The translations under genes and the position numbers were made by a program. This document shows, piece after piece, positions 54,528 through 63,094 of a stretch of DNA of 64,000 nucleotides. The notes beneath the pieces were generated by a model that was given only the letters and a program-made list of their open reading frames with translations, was not told the origin of the DNA and did no database searches. Each line of letters opens with the position of its first letter. The first letter of the stretch is position 1. Origin of the DNA: Pyrinomonadaceae bacterium (GTDB taxonomy: Bacteria > Acidobacteriota > Blastocatellia > Pyrinomonadales > Pyrinomonadaceae); assembly GCA_019694395.1 (NCBI GenBank), contig JAIBCC010000008.1, forward strand, positions 52,501 through 116,500, in the 5' to 3' direction.

Positions 54528-57500
54528 ATGTTCCCCCGAATTTTAACCATTTGCTTTTTAGTTTTTATTTCAGCCATTTTTATTTCTGCCCAGACTTATC
54601 GCGGAAAAATTTTAGGAACTGTTACCGATTCCAACGGCGGAGCAGTTGTTGGATTGACGGTTAAGGTAAAAAATACAGAAACTGGATTAGAACGCACAAC
54701 TGTAACTGATGGAGAAGGAAATTATTCTTTTGCCGAATTAGCAATCGGTGAATATGAAGTAACTGCGGATGGAGCAGGAAAAGGATTACAAACTTTTAAA
54801 GCAACAAAAGTTATGGTTGGAGTTGCGAGCGAAACCCGAACAGATTTTACACTTAACGCCCGAACTTTAGATGAAATCGTAACGGTTGAGATAAATGCCA
54901 TTCAACCTGATACTACCAGCACCACGCTTGGCGGAGCGATTCAGGCGCGGGCGGTCGAAGATTTACCGATCAACGGTCGCGATTTTACCAAGTTTTTAAC
55001 GCTGGTGCCGGGGGCGGCGGGCGATCCTTCGGGGGCAACGGATTCTCCGGGTTCGTTTGGTTTATTCAGTTCAAACGGGAATCGCGGACGTTCAAACAAT
55101 TATTTGCTTGACGGAACGGATATGAACGACGGTTATCGAAATCTTCCGGCGATCAATGAAGCAGGCGTTTTCGGAACGCCGGCGACAATTTTGCCTTTGG
55201 AAGCGGTTGAAGAGGTGGCAGTTCTTTCAAATTTTGAAGCGCAATACGGACGCAATTCGGGTTCAGTGGTCAATATCGTGACTAAATCGGGAAAGAATGA
55301 ATTTCACGGCTCGGTTTTTGAATTTTTCCGTAACAATGCGCTTGATGCACGAAATTTTTTCAATTTCAAACCCGATGCGGAAACGGCTTTTCGCAATAAT
55401 CAATTCGGCGGATCATTCGGTGGACGCATTGTGCCGAACAAAACATTTTTCTTTGCGGCTTACGAAGGGCAGCGCGAAAGAGTCGGCTTGAATTCAACGG
55501 CACGGATTCCTGACCCGCGCGAAATCGCTGCTCTTGGCGGGGCGACAAATCCTGTCATTCAAAGACTTTTAGCTAAAAATCCGTGGGGAACACCGAATCG
55601 TCCGCTTCCGTTGTTTGACAGCACCGGTCGCCCGAATCTTTTTGTGACCACCCGCGCCTCGAATGATGTGGACAGCTTTATTGGAAAAATTGACCATTCT
55701 ATCAACGAAAATAATCAATTGACGGGGCGTTATTTTTACGGCACGAGCGACCAATCTTTTCCATTGGCAATTTTAGGCGGAAATGTCTTGCCGGGTTATA
55801 ACACCGTTACGCCGACCACGGTTCATCTGATTTCGGCTTCGTATTTGAAGATTTTTTCCGGCACGAAAGTTAATGAAGCGCGTTTCGGTTACAACAATTT
55901 TGACGAAGGATTTTTTCCTGAAGATCAAGCGTTTGATCCGCGCAGTATCGGGTTGAATACAGGTGTGTCCAATTCACAAGACTTTGGTTTGCCTTTCATA
56001 CGCATTCGTAATGATGCCATCGGCAATATTGCTTCGATTGGTGCAACCTTGTCCGTGCCTCGGGCGCGCACGGATGTTAACTGGCATTTTATTGATAATT
56101 TTTCGTGGAAAATCGGAAGCCACGATTTGAAAATGGGTTACGAATATCGCCGGACAAGCGTGGATGCTTTCTTTGACGCAGGCTATCGCGGACGGCTTGA
56201 TTTCGACAGTTTAGCTGATTTTCTGCAAGGAATTTTGAGCGGCGGACGTGCTGCGCGTGGTGATTCAAACCGTTTTACGGTGCAAAATTCACATACTTTT
56301 TATTTGCAGGACAATTGGCGTTTTAACAAAAATTTGACGTTTAATGCCGGAGTTCGCTGGGATTATTTCGGCGTAATTCGTGAGAAAAATAATCTGCTGA
56401 GTAATTTTGATTTCAAGAAAGGCTTGGTAATGGTCGGCACGAGCGGTTTAGATAAACTTTACAATTCCGATTGGAATAATTTCAGTCCGCGCCTCGGATT
56501 TGCGTGGGACATCACCGGCAAAAGCAAAACGGTTCTGCGTGGCGGTTGGGGGTTGTTCTACGATGCCTATTCACAAGATTTTTTCACCGGACAATTGCCT
56601 TTCAACACTTTTAATCCAGGCGCGGCGTATAATCCGGTGGGCTCAAAACCGATTTTCTTTTCATTTTCGACAGTTGCTCAAATTCAAAACAATGTTCCGA
56701 TTTTTACCGATTATCTTGATTCGGATGTGTTTGCGGTTGACCGCAATCTGAGAACGCCGTATATCCAAAATTTCAATCTGAATTTACAACAGGAATTGGC
56801 AAAAAATCTGGTCTGGCAAATCGGTTATGTTGGGTCGGTCGGAACAAAACTTTTCCGTTACCGCGACATCAATCAGCCGGTTAATCCAAGAGTTTCGACT
56901 GCCAGACCGTTTGACAACGGACCGTTTGCGCCGTCAGGAGGAACATTTTTCTATATCAATTATTTGGAAACGAGTGCAAATTCAAATTATCACGCTCTGC
57001 AAACGAGCTTGAATCTGAAAAATGTCAAAGGCTGGACAGCGCAGATAAATTATAATTGGTCGCATTCGATTGATAATGCTTCGGACGGGCAGGATTATGT
57101 AGCAAACGCAACCCAACCCGACAATAGTTACCGCACTGATTTTGAACGCGGTAATTCAAACTTTGACATTCGTCAACGCTTTACGGCAACGGTTAGCTAT
57201 GAGGTTCCGAATTTGTTTGAAAAACACAAATGGATCGGCGATGGATGGCAGCTTAATGCAATTGTAACGCTTCGGACAGGCAGCCCGTTTCATGTTAATT
57301 TCTTTGATGATTACAACGGAACAGGAGAATTTTTCCCGCGTCCTGATTTAGTTGGTAATCCATATTCAGGGACAAAAACGCCCGATAGCTTTTTGAATTT
57401 GACTGCTTTCAAAGTTCCTTGCACTCTGGATGCGGGAGGTTCATGCCTGCCGGGAACCTATCATTTCGGTAGTTTAGGCAGAAATGCGCTGATCGGTCCG

Positions 57501-57785
57501 GGCTACAAAAATCTTGATTTTTCAGTTTTCAAAACGACTAGGATTACCGAAAAAGTAAAACTGCAGATGCGGGCAGAAATTTTTAATATTCTCAATCATC
57601 CGAATTTTTCATCACCGTTGCTACCGGGATTTTCGGTAGATGCCAGCTACAACGGAATAGATTCGACCGGACGCGGCATTGGATTTTTACCCATTACCGT
57701 CACGCCTGATGTCGGTATCGGAAATCCGTTTTTAGGCGGCGGCGGTTCGAGAAATATTCAATTTTCAGCCAGATTATCGTTCTAA
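54528..57785 (+). CDS. Oar-type TonB-dependent outer-membrane receptor
   Basis: 1085 aa from the ATG at 54528 with AAGGAGA at 54511-54517. Signal peptide ending FISAQ, then a carboxypeptidase-regulatory-like domain (residues about 25-110), a TonB plug (VEDLPINGRDFTKF, NNYLLDGTDMND, VVNIVTKSGKNEFHG) and a beta barrel ending SARLSF. Length, order and motifs are those of the large Oar/CarboxypepD_reg receptors abundant in Acidobacteriota. Substrate unknown; peptides or glycans are plausible. A terminator follows. Confidence 0.93.
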   Translation: MFPRILTICFLVFISAIFISAQTYRGKILGTVTDSNGGAVVGLTVKVKNTETGLERTTVTDGEGNYSFAELAIGEYEVTADGAGKGLQTFKATKVMVGVASETRTDFTLNARTLDEIVTVEINAIQPDTTSTTLGGAIQARAVEDLPINGRDFTKFLTLVPGAAGDPSGATDSPGSFGLFSSNGNRGRSNNYLLDGTDMNDGYRNLPAINEAGVFGTPATILPLEAVEEVAVLSNFEAQYGRNSGSVVNIVTKSGKNEFHGSVFEFFRNNALDARNFFNFKPDAETAFRNNQFGGSFGGRIVPNKTFFFAAYEGQRERVGLNSTARIPDPREIAALGGATNPVIQRLLAKNPWGTPNRPLPLFDSTGRPNLFVTTRASNDVDSFIGKIDHSINENNQLTGRYFYGTSDQSFPLAILGGNVLPGYNTVTPTTVHLISASYLKIFSGTKVNEARFGYNNFDEGFFPEDQAFDPRSIGLNTGVSNSQDFGLPFIRIRNDAIGNIASIGATLSVPRARTDVNWHFIDNFSWKIGSHDLKMGYEYRRTSVDAFFDAGYRGRLDFDSLADFLQGILSGGRAARGDSNRFTVQNSHTFYLQDNWRFNKNLTFNAGVRWDYFGVIREKNNLLSNFDFKKGLVMVGTSGLDKLYNSDWNNFSPRLGFAWDITGKSKTVLRGGWGLFYDAYSQDFFTGQLPFNTFNPGAAYNPVGSKPIFFSFSTVAQIQNNVPIFTDYLDSDVFAVDRNLRTPYIQNFNLNLQQELAKNLVWQIGYVGSVGTKLFRYRDINQPVNPRVSTARPFDNGPFAPSGGTFFYINYLETSANSNYHALQTSLNLKNVKGWTAQINYNWSHSIDNASDGQDYVANATQPDNSYRTDFERGNSNFDIRQRFTATVSYEVPNLFEKHKWIGDGWQLNAIVTLRTGSPFHVNFFDDYNGTGEFFPRPDLVGNPYSGTKTPDSFLNLTAFKVPCTLDAGGSCLPGTYHFGSLGRNALIGPGYKNLDFSVFKTTRITEKVKLQMRAEIFNILNHPNFSSPLLPGFSVDASYNGIDSTGRGIGFLPITVTPDVGIGNPFLGGGGSRNIQFSARLSF

Positions 57786-57793
57786 ATTAACGA

Positions 57794-57836
57794 AGAAGGA
57801 TTAAATTATTGCTTATTTTAATCCTTCTCTTTTTTA
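57794..57836 (+). terminator. Rho-independent terminator after the TonB receptor
   Basis: A 12-bp perfect stem (57794-57805 with 57817-57828) and C, T6 after it. Also able to help the minus-strand MFS gene that ends at 57848. Confidence 0.9.
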
Positions 57837-57847
57837 TTAGGGATCAG

Positions 57848-59152
57848 TCAATTCGCTTCGGCTTCTTCTGCGATTTGGCTGTTTTTCTGAGTTTTTAGGT
57901 CAATTCCTTTCGCTCGTAAAAACCAGATAATTCCCGAAGTTCCTGCCAATAAACCCGAAATAACCGTCAGCATTTGCGGAGAAATTCCATAAATTGCAAG
58001 ACTGGAAAAATAGCTGGAAACTCCGAAAATAGTCATTTCCGCGCCTCTGTCCAGAGTTGAAATTCTGCCGCGAATATAATCCGGCAAACTTCGTTGAAAC
58101 ATCGTTTCCTGAACTGCATATTCAACGCCGATGATTGCCCGCGAAACAAAACAGAAAATTCCCAACAGCAACAAGCTCGGCATCAGTCCGCCGATAGAAA
58201 ACAGAATTCCGTGAATTATCAAAGTCCAGCCGATAAAAGGAATATGAGCTTTTTTATAGTCGAGATACGCCTCTGCGCGATGGGCAACAATCATTCCTAA
58301 ACACAGTCCAAGACCGCTGGAAAACCACAACAATCCATTCGCTAAATCAGGATTCCAACCTTCTTTTTCGGCAAAATAAACGCCGCCCATCCGCTCAAAA
58401 ATAACGTTGATCGCGCCGCCACCGGTTGCCCAAAGAACGTTCATTATCAAAATTGTCAAAGCAAAATGATTTTGGACGGTGTATTGAAAGCCTTCTTTTA
58501 ACTCGCTGAAAAATGATTCGCGTTCGGTTTTATCGCTCATCCTTTTTGCGGTTTCGTCATCGCGCGTAGCTTCTTCGGGAATCAGCCAGACGGAAAATGC
58601 CGAAACTGCAAACGATGCCGCATTGATGATAAAAGCAACTTTATAACCGAAAAATGCCGCCGCAAAACCTCCGAGTGCAGAACCGATTGCCATCAACAAA
58701 AATCGGGTTGAAAACATCAGCGCAGTTCCCGCCAACAAGCCGTTTTTGCCCGTCATATTAGGCGTTGCGGCATTTTTTGCGCCATCAAAAAACGCTCCGA
58801 AAGTAGAGAGCAAAATAGTTGCCAAATACGCAATCCACAAATTTTCTTCGCTTGTTACTGACAAAAATGCTAATGCCACAAGGACGCGAACCAAATCCGA
58901 CCAGATCATTACCTGCCGCCGCGAAAATCGGTCAACCAAAGTTCCCGCAATCGGTGAAAAAACTGCAAACGGAATCAGGCGGGCAATAAATAAAATTCCG
59001 GCGGCTTCCGGCGAGGCGTGCGAAACCATTCGGACCAAACCTAATCCGGCAATGAAGTTGAACCAATTGCCGAGTTCCGAAACTATCTGACCCCACCACA
59101 AATTACGAAAATCGCGGTTGCCGCTTAATAATTGCCAATATGTTAAATTCAT
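57848..59152 (-). CDS. MFS transporter
   Basis: 434 aa with twelve hydrophobic segments. PIAGTLVDRFSRRQVMIWSDL after the second segment is the MFS_3/MDR-type signature, and AGTLVDRFSRR is the loop 2-3 motif. Similar proteins export drugs or enterobactin-like siderophores (EntS type). The start codon lies three bases after a heptamer array. The upstream enoyl-CoA hydratase gene ends 159 bases away, separated by repeats and a hairpin. Confidence 0.87.
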   Translation of the reverse strand: MNLTYWQLLSGNRDFRNLWWGQIVSELGNWFNFIAGLGLVRMVSHASPEAAGILFIARLIPFAVFSPIAGTLVDRFSRRQVMIWSDLVRVLVALAFLSVTSEENLWIAYLATILLSTFGAFFDGAKNAATPNMTGKNGLLAGTALMFSTRFLLMAIGSALGGFAAAFFGYKVAFIINAASFAVSAFSVWLIPEEATRDDETAKRMSDKTERESFFSELKEGFQYTVQNHFALTILIMNVLWATGGGAINVIFERMGGVYFAEKEGWNPDLANGLLWFSSGLGLCLGMIVAHRAEAYLDYKKAHIPFIGWTLIIHGILFSIGGLMPSLLLLGIFCFVSRAIIGVEYAVQETMFQRSLPDYIRGRISTLDRGAEMTIFGVSSYFSSLAIYGISPQMLTVISGLLAGTSGIIWFLRAKGIDLKTQKNSQIAEEAEAN

Positions 59153-59155
59153 AAC

Positions 59156-59250
59156 GATTTTTGATTTTTGATTTTTGATTTTTGATTGGAATTAAAAAGT
59201 TGAGCTAAATTTCTTATCCAATCGCAAATCTAAAATCTAAAATCGTAAAT
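59156..59250. repeat. Heptamer arrays upstream of the MFS gene
   Basis: GATTTTT repeated four times exactly at 59156-59183, then the inverse type ATCGCAA, ATCTAAA, ATCTAAA, ATCGTAA at 59221-59248. Confidence 0.9.
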
Positions 59251-59255
59251 TAAGA

Positions 59256-59286
59256 AAGCCGTCAGGTTTTGAATCCCCAACGGCTT
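59256..59286 (-). terminator. Hairpin after the enoyl-CoA hydratase gene
   Basis: AAGCCGT (59256-59262) pairs with ACGGCTT (59280-59286). On the minus strand it is followed by TTTCTT, so it may stop transcripts of the gene ending at 59312. Confidence 0.6.
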
Positions 59287-59311
59287 CTAACCTTTCAAAA
59301 TATTTAAGTTT

Positions 59312-60094
59312 TCAATCGCCGGTGAAGTTCGGCTTCCGTTTTTCAAAAAATGACTGCACACCTTCGCGGAAATTCGGGGAACTGCCTGATTCGATTTGGC
59401 ACGCTTCTTCTAAATCAAGCTGGGCGTGTAGATTATTCGAGAAAGTTGCGTTCATCATTCTTTTTATACGTCCAATTACCGCCGTTGGTTGCAGTGAAAG
59501 TTTTTTAGCAAATGCGGTTGCTTCAGCTAAAAGGCTTTCGGCGGAAACGACGCGATTTATCATTCCGATTTCAACGGCGCGTTTGGCATCAATTGAATCG
59601 CCCGTCATCATCAATTCCGCCGCGATTTTTTCGCCGACAACACGTGGTAAAAAGAAACTTCCGCCGCAGTCTGGCGACAAACCGATTTTGATAAATGCTT
59701 CGTTAAAAATTGCGTTTTCATCTGCAAAAACCACATCGCAAGCCAGTGCAAAATTTGTTCCTGCGCCCGCACAAACGCCATTGACCGCCGCCACGAACGG
59801 AATTTCCGTTTCACGAATTTTTAGAATCGCACCGTGCATCAATCTCATCGGTTCAATGACCGTTACGCCTTTTTTCTGCATTTCGACCATTCCCATCAAA
59901 TCTCCGCCCGCTGAAAAAGCGCGTCCTGCACCGGTCAAAACTATGGCGCGGGCTTTGTCCGCAACGGCTTGGTCAATCGCCGAAGCTAAATCTTTGGTCA
60001 ACTGCACCGAAAACGCATTGAGCGACTCAGGACGGTTAAGTTTAATAGTCGCAATATTTTCGTTTAATTCGTAAATTACTGTTTCTAAATTCAT
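59312..60094 (-). CDS. Enoyl-CoA hydratase/isomerase family protein
   Basis: 260 aa, the usual length of the crotonase family. Oxyanion-hole motifs AFSAGGDL and NGVCAGAGTNFALACD, and GLSPDCGGSFFLPR, are present. Family members hydrate trans-enoyl-CoA in beta-oxidation or catalyse related reactions. The Glu expected at one catalytic position is replaced by Asp (SPDCG), so a PaaG-like isomerase role is also possible. Repeats of AAGTCTC begin two bases before the start codon. Confidence 0.88.
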   Translation of the reverse strand: MNLETVIYELNENIATIKLNRPESLNAFSVQLTKDLASAIDQAVADKARAIVLTGAGRAFSAGGDLMGMVEMQKKGVTVIEPMRLMHGAILKIRETEIPFVAAVNGVCAGAGTNFALACDVVFADENAIFNEAFIKIGLSPDCGGSFFLPRVVGEKIAAELMMTGDSIDAKRAVEIGMINRVVSAESLLAEATAFAKKLSLQPTAVIGRIKRMMNATFSNNLHAQLDLEEACQIESGSSPNFREGVQSFFEKRKPNFTGD

Positions 60095-60095
60095 A

Positions 60096-60178
60096 AAGTC
60101 TCAAGTCTCAAGTCTCAAGTCTCAAGTCTCAAACCAAATTGACTTGAGACCTGAAACTAAAAGACTTGAGACTCTAAA
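60096..60178. repeat. AAGTCTC heptamer array and inverse copy
   Basis: Five exact copies of AAGTCTC at 60096-60130. The inverse form (ACTTGAG, ACCTGAA, ACTAAAA, GACTTGAG, ACTCTAA) lies at 60142-60178. Together they fill the gap between two minus-strand genes. Confidence 0.93.
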
Positions 60179-60180
60179 TT

Positions 60181-60462
60181 TTAAGCGTGCCGACTCCGTG
60201 AACGGCTGGATTGATAACATTCTTTGCAAAGCACTGAGCGTCCGGCTTTGGGCTGAAAAGGGACAGAATCGTGTTTGCCGCAATGGTCACAGACGATTTC
60301 AAAGCGGCTCGGCGCATTTTCACCTGTTGCCGCCTTTTTGGAACGGCATTTCGGACATCTCTGCGGCTGCGCGAGATTTCGTTGATAATTAAGCATCTGT
60401 TCTTTTTCGTTGTAAAGAAAAATCTCTTTGCATTGAACACACGGAAGTTCAAGGTCTGGCAT
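60181..60462 (-). CDS. Zinc-ribbon protein
   Basis: 93 aa from the ATG at 60462 with GAGGAGA upstream. Four CxxC pairs: CVQCKE, CPKCRSKK, CDHCGKHD and CKECYQSS. The last two and VPFQPKAGRSVLC match a small zinc-ribbon family often found near DNA- or RNA-binding proteins. A basic Ser/Arg tail ends it. Function unknown. Confidence 0.82.
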   Translation of the reverse strand: MPDLELPCVQCKEIFLYNEKEQMLNYQRNLAQPQRCPKCRSKKAATGENAPSRFEIVCDHCGKHDSVPFQPKAGRSVLCKECYQSSRSRSRHA

Positions 60463-60509
60463 TGTTTTTATCTCCTCGCAGATGAGAGTGTAACACAAAG
60501 CGGGTTAAA

Positions 60510-60602
60510 AGAGTAAAGAGTAGAAGAAGTGAGGAGTAAGGAATGAGGAGTGAGGAGTGGTTACGTTTCTCCTTACTCCCAACTCCTCACTTTTTACTTC
60601 CC
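60510..60602. repeat. GGAGTGA/TCCTTAC arrays around the four-helix gene (downstream side)
   Basis: Plus-strand units GAGTAAA, GAGTAGA, GGAGTAA, GGAATGA, GGAGTGA, GGAGTGG (60510-60559) and the inverse TTCTCCT, TACTCCC, AACTCCT, CACTTTT, TACTTCC (60567-60602). The pair can fold into a long hairpin. It overlaps the 3' end of the four-helix-bundle gene. Confidence 0.9.
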
Positions 60603-60976
60603 AACGGTGGTAAAACCCAAGAATCGGCATTAGTTTGCATTGAAACAAGCATAGAAATTATTTCTTCGTATTCTTTGAATAATTCTCTGCCTGTTTCAGT
60701 TTTCATATAGTTGCTGCGGACAGCAAATTCAATCCACGTTTGAGTTTCGGCTGCTTCACCTTCGGCATCATTTAGTTTGCTGATAAAAGCTAAAATATAA
60801 CGGCGTTTGCGCCACGCTTCGGCGAGATTGGCACAAACCGAACGCGATGAACGCCGAACCTGATCGTTTAAGGAATAGGTTTCTTCTTTGGGAAATAGTT
60901 TTGAGAGTTCAAAAATACGCATCGCTGTTTCAAAGGCTTTGCGATAAACTTCCAAATCCTGATGTCTGACAACCAT
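60587..60976 (-). CDS. Four-helix-bundle protein (23S rRNA-intervening-sequence type)
   Basis: 129 aa. LEVYRKAFETAMRIFELSKLFPKEE, SLNDQVRRSSRSVCANLAEAW and ETQTWIEFA (strings abbreviated here) are the hallmarks of the TIGR02436/S23 family, encoded inside rRNA IVS elements and also as free-standing genes in many genomes; related Avd proteins assist diversity-generating retroelements. No reverse transcriptase is nearby. The C-terminal residues (about GSKK) fall in the repeat array. Direct copies of the same array flank the gene on both sides. Confidence 0.92.
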   Translation of the reverse strand: MVVRHQDLEVYRKAFETAMRIFELSKLFPKEETYSLNDQVRRSSRSVCANLAEAWRKRRYILAFISKLNDAEGEAAETQTWIEFAVRSNYMKTETGRELFKEYEEIISMLVSMQTNADSWVLPPLGSKK

Positions 60977-60996
60977 TTTCTTCAGGACAAAAATGC

Positions 60997-61031
60997 TTTA
61001 CTCCTTACTCCCAACTCCTTACTCCTTACTT
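60997..61031. repeat. TTACTCC heptamer array (upstream side of the four-helix gene)
   Basis: Units TTACTCC, TTACTCC, CAACTCC, TTACTCC, TTACTTA from 60997 to 61031, of the same family as the arrays at 60510-60602. It reaches into the 3' end of the histone-deacetylase-like gene and supplies its stop. Confidence 0.9.
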
Positions 61032-61963
61032 AATTCAGAAACGTGATTGCGAACTGTTTCGCCCAAGGTTTGCAAATTATACCCGCCTTCTAAAACTGAA
61101 ATAATACGCCCTTCGCAAACTTCATCAGCCCATTGTTTTATCGTTCGCGTCATCTGAACATAATCGGCATCCTGCAACATCAATTGTCCGAGCGGATCGG
61201 TCAAATGCGCGTCAAATCCGGCGGAAATCATTATCAAATCAGGCTTAAAGTTCTTGGAAATTTCTTCAAGCGCGGCATTGAACATCCGTTTTTGCTCGCC
61301 CGGTTTAGTTTGAGCTTTGACAGGCAAATTTTTTGTGTAACCTAACCCGCGACTAAAGCCGGTTTCGCCTCTTGCACCTGTTCCCGGATACCACGGGTAT
61401 TGATGCATCGAAAAGAAATAGACGCTCGGATCATCGTAAAAAATTCCCTGCGTGCCGTTGCCGTGATGGACATCCCAATCAATAATTGCCACGCGCTCAA
61501 TTTCTTTATAACGATTCTGAGCGTAACGGGCAGCAACCGCCACATTATTGAAAAGACAAAAACCCATCGCAGTTTCAGCCGTTGCGTGATGCCCCGGCGG
61601 ACGCACCGCAACGAAGGCATTATTTGCCTCGCCCGTCATCACCGCATCAACCGCCCGACACGCTCCGCCCGCCGCAAAAAGCGACGCATCAAACGATTGC
61701 ATCGAAATAACCGTATCGGCATCGAGCCTGTCCAAACCGTTTTCAAAAGCGTTTTCGACTCGTTTAAAATGTTCTTTGGTGTGCGCGGCTTGAATCAAAC
61801 CTTTGGAAGCCTTTTCGGGAGTAATTTCTTTCAAATTTTCCCAAAGTTTTTCGTCACCTTTGAGTGCATTCATCACAACTTCATAACGCTTCGGCGTTTC
61901 GGGATGACCAAAACCTGTATCGTGTTTTTGATAAATCGGATGATGGATAAGTGCTGTTTTCAT
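61019..61963 (-). CDS. Histone-deacetylase/acetoin-utilisation family hydrolase
   Basis: 314 aa. Zinc-dependent deacetylase: GHPETPKRY at the start, catalytic HH in RPPGHHATAE, zinc ligands in IIDWDVHHGNG and AGFDAH. Bacterial members deacetylate polyamines or other small substrates (class II/AcuC-like). The final SKE and stop are formed by a repeat array. The divergent AraC gene at 62100 might regulate it, across another heptamer region. Confidence 0.93.
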   Translation of the reverse strand: MKTALIHHPIYQKHDTGFGHPETPKRYEVVMNALKGDEKLWENLKEITPEKASKGLIQAAHTKEHFKRVENAFENGLDRLDADTVISMQSFDASLFAAGGACRAVDAVMTGEANNAFVAVRPPGHHATAETAMGFCLFNNVAVAARYAQNRYKEIERVAIIDWDVHHGNGTQGIFYDDPSVYFFSMHQYPWYPGTGARGETGFSRGLGYTKNLPVKAQTKPGEQKRMFNAALEEISKNFKPDLIMISAGFDAHLTDPLGQLMLQDADYVQMTRTIKQWADEVCEGRIISVLEGGYNLQTLGETVRNHVSELSKE

Positions 61964-61971
61964 AATATTTT

Positions 61972-62066
61972 GGTCTTAGACCTTTGATCTTTGATCTTTG
62001 AAGGGAAAGTTGAGATTCTGCAAATAAATCAATCAAAGGTCAAAAATCCAAAATCAAAGATCAAAT
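61972..62066. repeat. Heptamer arrays between the deacetylase and AraC genes
   Basis: GGTCTTA, GACCTTT, GATCTTT, GATCTTT at 61972-61999 and ATCAAAG, GTCAAAA, ATCCAAA, ATCAAAG, ATCAAAT at 62032-62066. They occupy the shared intergenic region of the two divergent genes. Confidence 0.88.
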
Positions 62067-62099
62067 CAAGATTATCACAGATGCCTTTCGCAATAAAAA

Positions 62100-62930
62100 A
62101 TGCTATATTTTCCCAAAAGAATGAATCGAGCGATTGCCAAAACCAAACTCTTCGGCGAAAGTCTGCAAAAGCAGAAAGTTTCGGCGTTTACCTTGAGCGA
62201 AAGATTCTACTCGCCTTTTTTCCACACGCCCAAACACGCTCACGAAAACGCTCTTTTTTGTTTGGTTGTAAACGGAAGTTATACAGAGACTTACGGCAAT
62301 CGAAGTCTGCTCTGTTCGCCTTCAAACTTTCTTTTTCATGCCGGAGATTTTCCCCACGCTGAGCAGTATCACAAAAACGGCGGACACGCTTTTATCATCG
62401 AAATTGAGAAGGATTGGCTTAAAAAGATTCGTGAGCAGATAGATTTTCCAAAGTTTTCGGTTGATTTTAAAAATGGGAATCTCCCGCAACTCGGGGCAAA
62501 ACTTTATCACGAATTTCGCAGGTTTGATTCGCTCTCGCCAATGATAATTGAAGGCGTGATGCTCGAAATTGCCGGAGAAACTGCCCGCCAAACTTTTGAA
62601 AAGAAAAACGCTTCACCGCTTTGGCTGAAACGGGTGGAAATTCTTTTGAAAGAAAGATTTAACGAACAAATTTCGTTAGCGGAAATTGCTGAATTCGTTC
62701 AAATTCATCCCGTTCATCTCGCCCAAAGTTTCCGCAAATATCGAAACACAACAGTCGGAAATTACCTCCGCGAAATTCGTCTGGAAAACGCCAAAAAAGA
62801 TTTGCTCGCAACCAAAAAATCTCTTTCCGAAATCGCTCTAAACAACGGATTCTCCGACCAAAGCCATTTTTCGAGACTTTTCAAACAAAAATTCGGCGTG
62901 ACACCAAGCCAATTTCGGCAATGTATCTAA
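62100..62930 (+). CDS. AraC-family transcriptional regulator
   Basis: 276 aa. Cupin-like sensor half with HAHENALFCLVVNG and HAGDFPHAEQY, then the AraC DNA-binding region: LAEIAEFVQIHPVHLAQSFRKY and IALNNGFSDQSHFSRLFKQKFG. An internal ATG seven codons in (62121) is an alternative start. It is followed at 63095 by a proline-racemase-family gene, which AraC regulators often control. Confidence 0.93.
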   Translation: MLYFPKRMNRAIAKTKLFGESLQKQKVSAFTLSERFYSPFFHTPKHAHENALFCLVVNGSYTETYGNRSLLCSPSNFLFHAGDFPHAEQYHKNGGHAFIIEIEKDWLKKIREQIDFPKFSVDFKNGNLPQLGAKLYHEFRRFDSLSPMIIEGVMLEIAGETARQTFEKKNASPLWLKRVEILLKERFNEQISLAEIAEFVQIHPVHLAQSFRKYRNTTVGNYLREIRLENAKKDLLATKKSLSEIALNNGFSDQSHFSRLFKQKFGVTPSQFRQCI

Positions 62931-62949
62931 GTTTCCCTGTAGAACATTT

Positions 62950-63020
62950 AGAAATTTTTATCCACAGATGCACACAGATTGATACAGATATTTTGAGATT
63001 TTTTTTCGCGTTTTTTCGCG
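62950..63020. repeat. Period-10 repeat before the racemase gene
   Basis: CCACAGATGC, ACACAGATTG, ATACAGATAT at about 62963-62993, followed by TTTTTTCGCG and TTTTTTCGCGG. This is the decamer class also seen at 26938 and 43048. Confidence 0.65.
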
Positions 63021-63094
63021 GGCAAAATCCTAACCCGATTCAAATTTCCTAATTTCATTCAATAATTTCGTGCAAAATCGAATAGAATCAATCT

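Noticed and set aside
59322-60074. A 250-codon open frame on the plus strand opposite the enoyl-CoA hydratase gene
   Set aside because: It lies wholly antisense to a clear crotonase-family gene and its translation shows no domain; a codon-bias shadow.
60096-60178. Possible CRISPR array because of exact repeats
   Set aside because: Units are 7 bases, contiguous and without spacers, and no cas genes are present.
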